From: Branchiostoma floridae
Lineage: Eukaryota; Chordata; Leptocardii; Amphioxiformes; Branchiostomatidae
Reading direction: 5' to 3'
NCBI RefSeq assembly: GCF_000003815.2
Contig: NC_049993.1
Location: 2,134,645-2,198,644, forward strand
Length of the DNA: 64,000 nucleotides
Part shown: positions 44,270 through 54,793 of the stretch, one piece after another
Position numbering within the stretch: the first letter of the stretch is position 1
Layout: every line of letters starts with the position of its first letter
Notes under the pieces: model-generated
The model's database searches: none
Told to the model about the DNA's origin: nothing
What the model saw: the letters and a program-made list of their open reading frames with translations, nothing else
Translations under genes and position numbers: made by a program

Positions 44270-45831
44270 TACCTTCGCCAAATAAGCCTACCTTTCTTTA
44301 CAACTGCTGTATTAATTGTGTTTGTCATTGATTATGCAAATAAGGTTCTCATTTGCATAAATTACATCAGCTGATCATCTCCTCCACCAGACAGCAGACG
44401 TACACAATATATGTTAAGAAAGAAGGCTTTTATCGCATTTTCTGCTAATTTATACAAATGAGGATCTCATTTGCATAATTGATGTTCAACGATGTTCACC
44501 TGTACATAACTTCCAAATGTTACAAGTAAAAATTTCCTGTCATTTACCACAATGAAAAAATAGCATTTTCTCATTAATTATGCAAATTAGGTCTTTATTT
44601 TGCATAATATACATCAATCAATATTCCTGTCCTTCTCAGTTACAAATGTTACATGTTGCAATGGTCCCATAATGGAACTGAGCGCATTTACCAGATTTCC
44701 TAATTAATTATGCAAATTAGACACAAATTTGCATAATTGTTATGTCATTATATGTAGCATAACTTCAGACATCTACATACCAAAAATCATAACAATCCGT
44801 TAATCCTTTCTTGAGTTATTCCCTTTTAAAGTCTGACATTAAACCTGTCCTGCAGTTCTAAAATAAGCCGCTAGGGGGCCCAAATTTACATCACTTACTC
44901 TCGGCATCAAGAGCTGCCTACCACTCAATAACCATAGCCGCAGCATGTTCAGAACTTGAGATATCAAACCAGGAAGTTCCGCTGCAGTCCCGTTACAGCC
45001 TGCTAGGGGGCCCAAAATCTAATCGTTTCCAGGTCTCATCTAGACCTACCCACATACCGAATATCAATACAATCCATCCAGGCATTCTCGTACACAATCT
45101 ATGTTAAGAAAGAATGCTTTAATCGCATTTTCTGATAATTTATGCAAATGAGGATCTCATTTGCATAATCAATGTTCAACGATGTACATAACTTCCAAAT
45201 GCTACAAGTAAAAAGTTACTGTCATTTACCACAATGAAATTATAGAATTTTCTCATTAATTATGCAAAATAGGTCTTTATTTATCAATATTCTTCTCCTT
45301 GTCAGTTACAAATGTCACATGTTGCAATGGTCCCATAATGGAACTGAGCGTGTTCATAAAATTTCCTAATTAATGATGCAAATTAGATACGAATTTGCAT
45401 AATTTATACGTCATTATATGAAGCATCACTTAAGCTATCTACATACCAAAAATCATGACAATCCGTCAACTCCTTCTTGAGTTATTCCCTTTCAAAGACA
45501 GGCATTAAACCTGCCCTGCAGTTCCAAAACAAGCCGCTAGGGGGCCCAGACTTACTCTCGACATCAAGAGCTATCCACCACATAAAAATCATTGCCGCAG
45601 CATGTCCCAAACTCGAAATATCAAACCAGGAAGTTCCGCTGCAGTACCGTAACAGGCCGCTAGGAGGCCCAGAATCTAATCGTTTTTAGGTCTCAACAAG
45701 ACCTACCAACATACCGAATATGAATACAATCCATCCAGACGTTCTTGAGTTATGGTGGTCTTCTACAGACATAGAAACAAACATACACACATACACACTC
45801 TACCCACAATATAACCTTCTTGGCGAAGGTA
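44270..45831. mobile_element. TACCTTCGCCAA-ended repeat with internal duplication, octamer-rich
   Basis: Ends ATACCTTCGCCAAATA and TTGGCGAAGGTAAT are inverted. Inside, about 690 bp are duplicated in tandem (about 44393-45080 and 45085-45770). About ten copies of ATGCAAAT or its complement lie between 44333 and 45400. Related to 13711-14280. No coding capacity. Confidence 0.65.
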
Positions 45832-46183
45832 ATAAGCAGGGTGGTCAGGAACTAAGGGTGATGGTTGAAAGAAGAGCAGGCCTAGGGCACATCCAGACAG
45901 GCAGTTTGTCCCTGCGTAGAAGGATGCATGTAGGTGGCTTCCTAATACTAAAATTTTACACAGTGAAAATCTGCCGTTTCAGGTACTGTTTGGATGTTGC
46001 TTTTATCGTTTTACGTAGATACTTGAGATGGAGATGTCTTTTTAGCCGCTGGCAGTTTTTTCTCTGAAGCTAACAAACTCGTTTTTTTTTTCTCTTTGCA
46101 TCATTATGCTGATCTCTATGGATTTCGCTTAGGAACCCGTCGGACAAGGCTGCCAGTGAATGGAGAATACGCCCCTTTAATTA

Positions 46184-46320
46184 GTGAGACCAAATGGCGT
46201 AATTGGCAGCGCATTCGGCTTAGGCCCGAGAGGTTATGGGTTCGAATCCACCGATCTTGTGCCCTTGCCCTTTCCTTACTTGCACTCAGGTGTAAATAAG
46301 TACATAGCATCGGCTAGTGG
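46184..46320 (+). mobile_element. tRNA-derived SINE
   Basis: A tRNA-like head (box A TGGCGTAATTGG, anticodon-like loop CTTAGGC, box B GGTTCGAATCC) is followed by ATCTTGTGCCCTT and CACTCAGGTGTAAATAAGTA, shared with the SINE at 13155. The head could fold like a Leu(UAG) anticodon arm, but the acceptor stem does not pair, so it is not scored as a tRNA gene. Confidence 0.65.
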
Positions 46321-47163
46321 CAGTGGCAGGCCTTTGTGGCAGTGGCAGCCCTTATGGGCATGTTCGGGCATGACGCACCCGTCATGACACACGAGTCAGG
46401 GGTAGGAGGAACCCTTACATCATTGGTCGCAAGTCCTCCTAGGAGACGAATACTCTGAACAACGAAGCCCAAAAAATTGAAAAAAATGAAAAGGCGTCTT
46501 CTGACACCTGTTTCGCCATCCCCTCGATTGTCTATGTACATGGAGAATATCAATAAAATAATAAGACAAAATCAAGAAAATAAAATCTATTCACTTGAAC
46601 ACTGATTAATACTACTGATATTCCCAACGTAAATAATTTGTCGTCCTAAAAACCGCGCGATACAGTTTGATTCCAAAGAAAATAAAAGAGGAGTTGGTAG
46701 AATGTTGGCACCAAAGTTGCAACTATACATGTTTGAAAACGCTCGATTCAAATAGACATTTGCAAATAACATTACACTGGTTTACGCTATTTTTCACAGT
46801 TCAATTGTGGCTAAGGATGTCGTTAGAAGTTGGTGGATAAATTGGATAAATCGACTTGAATTTACCTAAAAAGGGAGTAAATATCACTAATTCGACGGGA
46901 TCTTAACACACCCCAAACCCTTGGCCGACTACACTAGCCCCCGACCCCTTTAGTACGGACCAGCTCACAGCAGCAATTCGCTCAACAAAGTAAAGATCCT
47001 CGATTCAGAGCCGGAATTCTGTACCAGAGGAGTGAAGGAGGCTGTGTACATCCGCGCCCACCGTTCATCGCTGAACAGATGCGGCGGCGCAGGTTGCTGG
47101 CATTTGGGACCCCCCATCGTTGCGTTCCGGGGGCGGCAGTGCATGGGCCGGTCCGTTCCCGTA

Positions 47164-47479
47164 AAGCTAAGGGCACAACCCGCCGTGCATGCTAAAACGT
47201 GGGCAATCTTTTGGAATCCGTAAGTGGTATGTACCGCCTCCGTACGAACTCGTATAGGGAATCGACGGATTTTGGAGCACGCTGACACGCCGTAGAACAT
47301 GCAGGCCAAACTTTGCGTGCCATCGGGCCTCGGATTGGCCCCCCGTACGTACCAGTACGGGCGACGTGCCTGCACTGTACAGCCTGAACGTTTTCAGAAA
47401 TACATAGTGGACGTGACCTCAAAAAAAAAAAAAAAAACGTACGGACAAATATCATGTACTGTGGGTTGTGGATAGCTTC
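47164..47479. mobile_element. MITE family B copy 3
   Basis: Left AAGCTAAGGGCACAACCCGC; right end decayed (GTGGGTTGTGGATAGCTT). Interior collinear with 20493-20830, with an A run at 47419. Confidence 0.75.
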
Positions 47480-47861
47480 ACACAGTGAAATAGCGTGCAG
47501 CTTTCAGGACAGAAATTGCTACATTCCGTAAAGAAAATCTACAATCATACAAATTGAACGGGTACCGATTAACACATGGTTGACTTATTTAGTGTACCAC
47601 CTCAAGAATAAAGTAAACAAGGACAGAAGAATAAATACCATTTTCAACCTCTAAGTACAGACCAGGTACTCTCCTAACGAATCGAACACGAAGGCGGCAA
47701 AAATGTTACGACGGCGATATATTTTGACAAAATTTCCAGAAACCCCACACGGCATGAACGTTATATCTAAACAAAATGACGAAAGAAATGATTTCAGTTG
47801 CAAACATAACACTACTTGTCGTTGAGATACTAAGGTATTGCTGCTTACCGAGTATTTCTTC

Positions 47862-47911
47862 AAGACGGGCACGGTGGGACTCTCTTCTGGAGCTCTTCTT
47901 TTTCGTCTTCT
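47862..47911 (-). CDS. possible isolated coding exon
   Basis: On the minus strand, a pyrimidine-rich tract, an AG (ACCTGAG, 47912) and a strong donor CTCG|GTAAGC (47861) bound about 50 nt. One frame gives KKTKKKSSRRESHRAR, another RRRKRRAPEESPTVP. No partner exon was found, so this may be chance. Confidence 0.2.
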
Positions 47912-48134
47912 TCTCAGGTCCGGACGCAAGAGTGTGGAAATGTGGATTGATGGTTTTTATTTAAATGTTTGTGCACCGCAATTATGCTGATGAGGGGGCA
48001 TTTGTGACGGTATTCCAATTGATCAAAATACTGGTCTGCCCATGTTATACAATGTTTCCATTATTTGCGTGCGTAAGACCTCATCTTTTCCCTTTTAAGT
48101 ATATGTATAGTTGCGTTTTTATTTTATTTTTATA

Positions 48135-48336
48135 GATATTGAATGAGCTTGTTTGACTTTCTCTCAGTCTAAAGTTTAAAACCAAACTAAATGCCCAGAA
48201 GCCCCAGATGTTCACACAATAGACAACACCTGAAGAGCTCTTTTTGTCTTGATAATTACGATTGATGAGGCTTGCATTGTGAGTCTACAATTAAGATTCC
48301 GTTTGTTGTAAAGGCAGCCCTTTTTCTGGCTGTTTA
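48135..48336. repeat. dispersed block with AATTAAGATTCCGTTTGTTG
   Basis: Shares CTCTCAGTCTAAAGTTTA-like, GATAATTACGATT and AATTAAGATTCCGTTTGTTG motifs with about 40870-41110 and 52060-52330. It may be flank duplicated together with genes. Non-coding. Confidence 0.55.
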
Positions 48337-50645
48337 AGAAAGACCTCCGGTTAGACTGGAAGGGTCGGTGTCATTTTCATTTTTTTTAAAAATGCTTGTT
48401 AATAACGGGACATTTTTGACGAAATTCCGATAGATCAACGTAGTCGTCTGCTCATGTTATACAATGCCTCCATTGTTTGTGTGCCAAAACCTCGTCCTTC
48501 CTGTTTTAAGTACAAAATGTATAGGTGTTTCACCAATCCCCCTGCCCCGTTTGATGGCGTGACAGGTGTCAATCATGCTATCACCAAGCACCATTGGCTG
48601 ATGCAAGGCGGCTGTATGCCGTAGGCATCAGGAATGGAACTGTTGGTAATGATATTGTTACCAAACCGAAGCAGACTTTTGTCGCATATCAACAAACTCT
48701 ACAAAATTTTCCATAAATAGTTTCATCAGTTTGGTAGATCAATCGAACAATTCTTTTTTTCGTTTCACATCCTTTTTTTTAATTGTTCCGCACCGATAAT
48801 GTTAGTATGATCCATTTTGTACTGATGAAGGTGACAGATAGTCACCGAAACGTCTACAGGAGAATTAAAAGAAGGTTGTGAAACAAAGAAGACTTGTTCG
48901 ATCGGTCTACGAAGTTTTTCACAAAACATAACTATCTTTGCACACACGATAGTTAGAATTCAGTCGTATAAACATGGTGTTAGCTTGGTATGAAAGGCAC
49001 ATGCAAGGAACAGATGGTACAAATCTTCTCAACCTGGCCTCTACTGCCGTAGGCACAGATTCTGAGTTGACAATAGAAAGCTCTGGCGCCGCCATTATTC
49101 ATGCCAATCAGTAATTACAGGTGACATTTTTGTTTACACCTTGTGGAATTCCTTTAAGTCTATCAACACTTGCTTTGCACACACAACGTGCAGAATTTAG
49201 TTGGAATTTCAGTGTTACAATATATGGAAAAACATCACCACCCAAAATATCTTCGTGCATTAGGTAAAAATGTTTGATGTTGCCCTGTAGTAAAAAAAAA
49301 CTGCTAAAAGGCCTAGACAACTATATAAATATTCATGATTGTTACACATTTCGGATCAGCAGTTTTTCGTACCCCTTTTCCAATCGATTGAGTAAATTTT
49401 TTTGTTAGTTTTTGTTTTTCATGAAAAGCAAAGTTCTTCATATTATTGACATTTTTTAACATACTTTAGCCCATGTTAAAGTTATGGCTGTATAAAAGCC
49501 GTGTAATCAAATGGAGGTACTTGGCGACACCGACAAGTATGATAATTGATGGGAACTTTGGGAGAATATCCAATTAAGATTCCATTTGTTGTTTAAGAAA
49601 GACCTGCGGTGAGACTGGAAGGGTCGGTGTCATTTTCATTTTTTTGGTGGGGGGTGCAGAGACCTGATCTACACCCGAGTTGTAAAATTGAATAAAAAAC
49701 AATATTTGTTAATAACGGGACATTTTTGACGAAATTCCGATAGATCAACGTAGTCGTCTGCTCATGTTATACAATGCCTCCATTGTTTGTGTGCCCAAAC
49801 CTCGTCCTTCCTGTTTTAAGTATAGGTGTTTCACCAATCCCCCTAACCCGTTTGAATGCGTGACAGGTGTCAATCATGCTATCACCAAGCACCATTGGCT
49901 GGCACAAGGCGGCTGTATGACGTAGGCATCAGGGATGGAATTATGGGTAATGATATGGTTACCAAACCGATGTTGTTGTTTTTAAGAATTACGTGACTTT
50001 TGCTTCATGTCAACAACGTTTACAAAGTTGTTTTTTTTACTTAACATAACTTGCTTCGAACATGTATACGATAGTTAGAATTCAGCCGTATATACTGTAA
50101 TACTTGATTTTATAACGATAACTTAATTTTAGCGTTTTTAGCGCCCACTACTCGAGCGCTAAATTTTCATTGTAGCGACTTTTTCATTACGCGAATTCAG
50201 CCCCGGCACCCCCTCCCTCTAACGCCGAGGCACTGATTTCTAGTTTGGTTATATCAAGGGCGTTCTATCAGATAGAATGCCCTTGGTTATATACGTTCAC
50301 AATCTAACTCTTACCCTTTACAAAAACGTGCACATTTTACACTAGTAATTCACACAGGGACAGGAAGTTCGTCGTTCTTCAAGAAATAAAAAATATATTC
50401 AAATGGAAAGTTTGTGGGATTTTTACACACACAACGTGAAGAATTCAGATGGAAGTTTAATTCTCATGTAACAATAGTACGGGAAGACATCACCACCAAA
50501 AATATATCTGTGCATTGGGTAAAATGTTTGGTACTGCCCTGTAGGAGACAATGCGAAAAGGCCTGGACAACAATATAAATATATCATATAAAGATTTTAC
50601 ATACAGTATTAGGGATCAGCAGTTTTCCGTAACCGTTTTCCAGAC
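48337..50645. repeat. tandem segmental duplication, period about 1.25 kb
   Basis: 48337-49390 and 49592-50645 are collinear. Shared blocks include GATAGATCAACGTAGTCGTC, CACCAAGCACCATTGGCTG, GATAGTTAGAATTCAG and GGATCAGCAGTTTT. The second unit abuts the 3' side of the H2A variant. A hammerhead-like element (about 48740-48910) sits in the first unit only. Confidence 0.8.
48822..48851 (+). ncRNA. hammerhead ribozyme-like core 4
   Basis: CTGATGA (48822-48828), A, then a perfect six-pair stem GGTGAC / GTCACC with loop AGATA, then GAAAC (48847-48851). This is the cleanest hammerhead core in the window. Inverted flanks at about 48740-48775 and 48872-48910 resemble a Penelope-type terminal hairpin. 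Confidence 0.6.
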
Positions 50646-50729
50646 TTGATCTAACTGACATATTTTTTTTTCGATGCAGTGTATAACAATGTGGATGTAA
50701 TATGTAGTTCGATGAGAATACGTTACAGG

Positions 50730-50735
50730 TCTTTC
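50730..50735 (-). promoter_or_regulatory. histone downstream element (purine-rich)
   Basis: GAAAGA on the minus strand, 14 bp beyond the stem-loop, is the sequence expected to pair with U7 snRNA. Confidence 0.6.
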
Positions 50736-50749
50736 GAAAGGATGTGGGT

Positions 50750-50765
50750 GGCCCTGAAAATGGCC
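50750..50765 (-). terminator. histone-type 3' stem-loop
   Basis: The minus strand reads GGCCATTTTCAGGGCC followed by ACCCA. The consensus is a six-pair stem with a TTTC loop; here five of six pairs form (one A-G mismatch) and the loop is TTTC. It lies 24 nt after the stop codon, the normal distance, and indicates a non-polyadenylated, replication-type histone mRNA. Confidence 0.75.
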
Positions 50766-50789
50766 GGGGTTTCGGTCTCCGTCGGGAAT

Positions 50790-51230
50790 CTACTGGGCCT
50801 CGTCGGTCTTCTCAGGCAGAAGCTCGGAATCGATGTCGGAGTCGGAGTCGGAGTCCTCGTCGGTGTTCTCAGGCAGAAGCTCGGAATCGATGTTGGAGTC
50901 GGAATCGGAGTCGGAGTCCTGTTCAATAATGTTGCCGGACATCAGCTTGTTCAACTCCTCGTCGTTGCGGACGGCCAGTTGAAGGTGACGGGTTGTGATC
51001 CTTTTCTCATTGTCGTCGCGTGCAGCGTTAACAGCCTGCTCGAGGATCTTGACGGTCACGCACTCAAGCGCGGCCGCCATGAACACCGGAGCGCCGGAAC
51101 CAACGCGCTGGGCGTAGTGTCCGTGTCTTAATAAGCGATGGATGCGACCAACCGGGAACTGGAGATCCGCTTGGGATGAAATGGTCTGTGCCTCGGCGCT
51201 TGCCTCTGCTCCTTTAACACCTTCAGACAT
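50790..51230 (-). CDS. divergent histone H2A variant with acidic tail
   Basis: Intronless, 146 residues. The H2A fold is clear from [20 protein letters not shown] (about 24-43) to [10 protein letters not shown] (about 87-97). The N-terminal tail ([20 protein letters not shown]) lacks the usual Arg/Lys. After [11 protein letters not shown] the docking domain is replaced by two tandem copies of an acidic unit ending IDSELLPE(N/K)TDE. In the acidic patch, E56, E64 and D90-E91-E92 equivalents are kept, but E61 is Lys ([11 protein letters not shown]). A loose docking domain and altered patch would make an unstable nucleosome (inference). The 3' stem-loop and downstream element indicate cell-cycle or germline expression. 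It is not any standard H2A, H2A.X or H2A.Z I recognise. Confidence 0.9.
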   Translation of the reverse strand: MSEGVKGAEASAEAQTISSQADLQFPVGRIHRLLRHGHYAQRVGSGAPVFMAAALECVTVKILEQAVNAARDDNEKRITTRHLQLAVRNDEELNKLMSGNIIEQDSDSDSDSNIDSELLPENTDEDSDSDSDIDSELLPEKTDEAQ

Positions 51231-51270
51231 CTTGCAGTAGTCGATTGATTAGCGTTTAACGAACGACAAA

Positions 51271-51768
51271 GTGGATGGAAGAATGAATAGACAAAATCTC
51301 TTGCCCCACCAATTTATACCTCGCCGCTGGATAGACAACTTGCGTACGACAAAGTGGATGGAAGAATGAATAGACAAAATGCCCTGCCCCACCAATTTAT
51401 ACCTCGCCGCTGGATAGACAACTTGCGTACGACAAAGTGGATGGAAGAATGAATAGACAAAATGCCCTGCCCCACCAATTTATACCTCGCCGCTGGATGG
51501 ACAACTTGCGTACGACAAAGTGGATGGAAGAATGAATAGACAAAATGTCCTGCCCCACCAATTTATACCTCGCCGCTGGATAGACAACTTGCGTACGACA
51601 AAGTGGATGGAAGAATGAATAGACAAAATGTCCTGCCCCACCAATTTATACCTCGCCGCTGGATAGACAACTTGCGTACGACAAAGTGGATGGAAGAATG
51701 AATAGACAAAATGTCCTGCCCACCAATTTACACCTCGCCACTGGATAGACAACTTCCAACCGCGGACC
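51271..51768 (-). promoter_or_regulatory. six tandem 83-bp promoter-like repeats
   Basis: GTGGATGGAAGAATGAATAG starts units at 51271, 51354, 51437, 51520, 51603 and 51686, an exact 83-bp period. On the minus strand each unit carries GGTATAAATTGGTGGGG, a TATAAA box with an adjacent inverted CCAAT (ATTGG). The nearest TATAAA (51313-51318) is about 85 bp upstream of the H2A variant ATG. The farthest unit has TGTAAA instead. Confidence 0.8.
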
Positions 51769-52500
51769 GATGGAGTGGGGAGAGAATCTCTGTAACGTCC
51801 ACACCTTCGAAAAGACAATCCAGAAAAATTTGCATTCCCTCCCAGTGGCTCTCACATAAAAAAGCCTAGACGGCACGGGATTTTGAAATGCCACTGTCCG
51901 AACCAATGGAGAGAGGAGAGAATCTCTGCAATTAACGTCCGCACCTTCGACTAGGCAATCCAATGACAGTTTATAAGAGACCACAGTGTATAGTGCTACA
52001 TCGAACTTAAAACCATCGCGAAAAGTTCTTTTCCCGCTACCGCGATATAAGATCCCGACGAACTTAAATGCATTTACAGTAAGTTCCGTTCCTCTCAGTC
52101 TAAAATTGCGTTGGAAGTATGCAATTAAGATTCCGTTTGTTGTAAAGGCAGACCTGTTTTTTGCTGGAGGGTCGGTACAATTTTCTTCATTTATCGTTTG
52201 CGATGGACAGTACAATTATGTTGATGAGGTGACATTTGTCATTTGTAACGGCATTCCAACTGATCAGAGTAGTTGTCTGTTTTTGCCATACACTGTCTCC
52301 ATTGTTTGTGTGCGCAAAGCAACATCCTTGCCCTCTAAAGGGTCATTGCCCGAGAAAACCAGGCAGAGGACTTAAGATGGGGGTCAATCAAATCGACTCA
52401 AAATTTTTATGTGTGATAGATATGTGGAACTATGAACAGCCACATAGTATAAAAACTCACTAGCTATTTTGCGTTCTGGCGTTCTGGAACTCCCTTAAGA
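51769..52500. repeat. upstream duplicated blocks and dispersed flank repeat
   Basis: About 51772-51830 and 51902-51970 are direct copies (AGAGAATCTCTG, CACCTTCGA). About 52060-52330 belongs to the AATTAAGATTCCGTTTGTTG family seen at 40870 and 48135. Confidence 0.6.
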
Positions 52501-54268
52501 GGCCCTCGAAAATCCAACAATTTATGGCTGAAATATACTGAAATTCCGATGGCTATCCTGATAAGTATGATAAAGGTACGAACATAAGTTTTGCATTTCC
52601 AGATAGCACGGGTACTAAAGTTTCAGGCAAAAAATTGAAACCGATCTCCATTAAAGTTAAGAGGGTGTGATAGGGGGTTACCTGAACCAATGAAAGAAAC
52701 ATTTATATCACTGTAAATTTTAGTCTTCATAGTCAGTAGGTCTGGTGTATGGTTTTAATGCTGCTATAGAGAGGAACATCCACTTATTCTAAAACAATCG
52801 TCGTCTAATTGGGCCAAACATAACTCGAGCCGTGAGAGGGGGGTCTTTATGGGGATTTTTTCGGATTTGTAAGTAAGGAAACTGTACGCAAGCAACACGT
52901 GTAAGTACGGTAACGTGGAAATCGCACAGAGATCGTACGTACAACTCACTTACTACTTGCGCAACGAACGATAGCACGTAACCGCTCACGGACAGGCGTG
53001 GCGTGCAGACCACATACAAGACATGGTAGATTTTCCTGCTGACAACGGCAGATGTACGATAAAAAGATTTACGAAATGGAACAGTACTATAAAACGGTAC
53101 TAAATCTTATGAGCAATTACTTTTTAGTGTATCTTATTACCTAGTCTAACGTTCATTGTGGGCAATGTCTTAAAATCGTATTCTCAGAACGCTATAAACA
53201 ACACAATGACTCCGAAATGGATTATATTTTTTTCCTTTATTACAAATTTGTTTCATGCATACAGTTTAATGTAATTCCTTTATAATTTCAAAATATATTT
53301 ATAATATCTTAAGCTTTACTGGGATTTTCTCATTATGTACAAAGTAGAGTACTACAATCAACATCATCATCATTCATCCTCTATAGTACATAGACTATCA
53401 TAAACATATATAATCTTCAAATTATACCTCATTGTTTTAAATAGTTGTACACGGTCATTGACATATGTTGCATATAATATTATTATATACAATGCTATTA
53501 GCAATAGATATTACATCTTATAGTTTTAATAGCTAAGAAAATTTTGTCTGTGTTAAGAATGTTTTTCCTTGTCATTTCACATACCTAAACATGTTTAATC
53601 TATATTTCTTATCTTTTTGTTAAATATTGTTCATATTTACCACACTTTATGAGAAAACATCAGTACAATGCGATGATTTTTTGCAGTCTGTGCAAAAAAA
53701 GTCACTGCTAAGCTGTGCGACAATGGTCTACAATTATTTATAACATTGACTATACGATTGTTTCGTAATCGGAGCTCCGTAAAGTTTTCAGAATCATACA
53801 GTAACAATTTCTCTGATTTGTGCTGTACTTAACCTATTAAAATGATGAATAGACATGTAGCGAGCCTCTGGGCAGCTAAAATCAAGAGAGGTTTGTACAT
53901 AAGAACAATAGAGATACAGGAAAGAAAGTTGCAATAGAACTGAGTCAATGCAACTGAAATGACAAAGATAATGTCGTTTTCAAATACCGTTTAGCCTTGG
54001 TGATTCTATACGGTTATAAAGAAGATAGCTAGTATTTACCATGATGGTCAATATTGAACATCGGAGGCCATATAAAGACTTATCCATATCGAAACAGTTC
54101 CTTTAAAATTTCATTAGGTTTAAACCATATTCAGGGCACAAGCTGAGAAGAAATTAGTTCCACAATTTTGTGCATTTGAATTTTCGAAAACTTTCTTTAG
54201 ATAACTTCTAATGAGTGGTACACAAAGGCGAGACTAACGCATCCATCTAGCAGCTTTTTTCGTAATGC
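52501..54268. other. no gene seen; 3' flank of EGF-SEA gene
   Basis: AT-rich. On the minus strand a polyadenylation signal AATAAA occurs at 53236-53241, about 1 kb beyond the stop codon at 54269, so much of 53240-54268 may be 3' untranslated region. Confidence 0.45.
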
Positions 54269-54793
54269 CTAGAATTGGTTGTATCGGACGTTACTTTCCT
54301 TCCTGTACCGTTTGTTTAGTGAGAGCACGAGTTGTAATGGAGGCCTGGCTGGGACGACAGTCTCCACAGATGCGGTGGAATCGGTCCTAGTCAGGGTCGA
54401 GTCGGTAGTGTCGGTGTCGGTGTCAGTAACGGTAGAAGCATCCGTGTCGTAACTGCTTGTGTCTGTTGTTGTGTCTTCAGGAATGAACTGCATTCGAAGA
54501 GTCTGCGACTCGGCGGAAAGGTCGCTTGGACGTCTACTGATGGACTGCAGTTCCCTGTTGTATCCGCCGGATGTCGCCAGGAGGCGTTGTGGAGCGGCGA
54601 AGAGTCCGTCACTGTCGGTCATGAGGACACTGCTGTCGGTGTCTACGTCATCCACATCCGGGTTACATCGCCTCGTCATGACGTCATCACTTCTGACCCA
54701 TCCGTCCCCTCCAGATATGGTATCAGACGGGCCTCTTTCAATAGGCAACACAGCATTGGTGTTGATCGCTGGACGTGCAGTTCGGAACTGTAT
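54269..54793 (-). CDS. terminal cytoplasmic exon
   Basis: Acceptor TTTTCCCCAG, phase 0, 175 codons with stop. It starts IQFRTARPAINTNAVLPIER and has SDTISGGDG and RRCNPDVDDVDTDSS, which parallel SPDTIFGHDG and RRRSSPDVDD in the exon before. The C-terminal half is a Thr/Asp/Ser low-complexity tract (TDTDTDTTDST), then RPPLQLVLSLNKRYRKE. Many possible phosphosites; no known domain. Confidence 0.85.
   Translation of the reverse strand: MQFRTARPAINTNAVLPIERGPSDTISGGDGWVRSDDVMTRRCNPDVDDVDTDSSVLMTDSDGLFAAPQRLLATSGGYNRELQSISRRPSDLSAESQTLRMQFIPEDTTTDTSSYDTDASTVTDTDTDTTDSTLTRTDSTASVETVVPARPPLQLVLSLNKRYRKESNVRYNQF

Noticed and set aside
46190..46262. tRNA-Leu(UAG) gene
   Set aside because: Box A, box B and an anticodon-like arm exist, but the acceptor stem does not pair and the 3' sequence continues as a SINE shared with 13155-13391.
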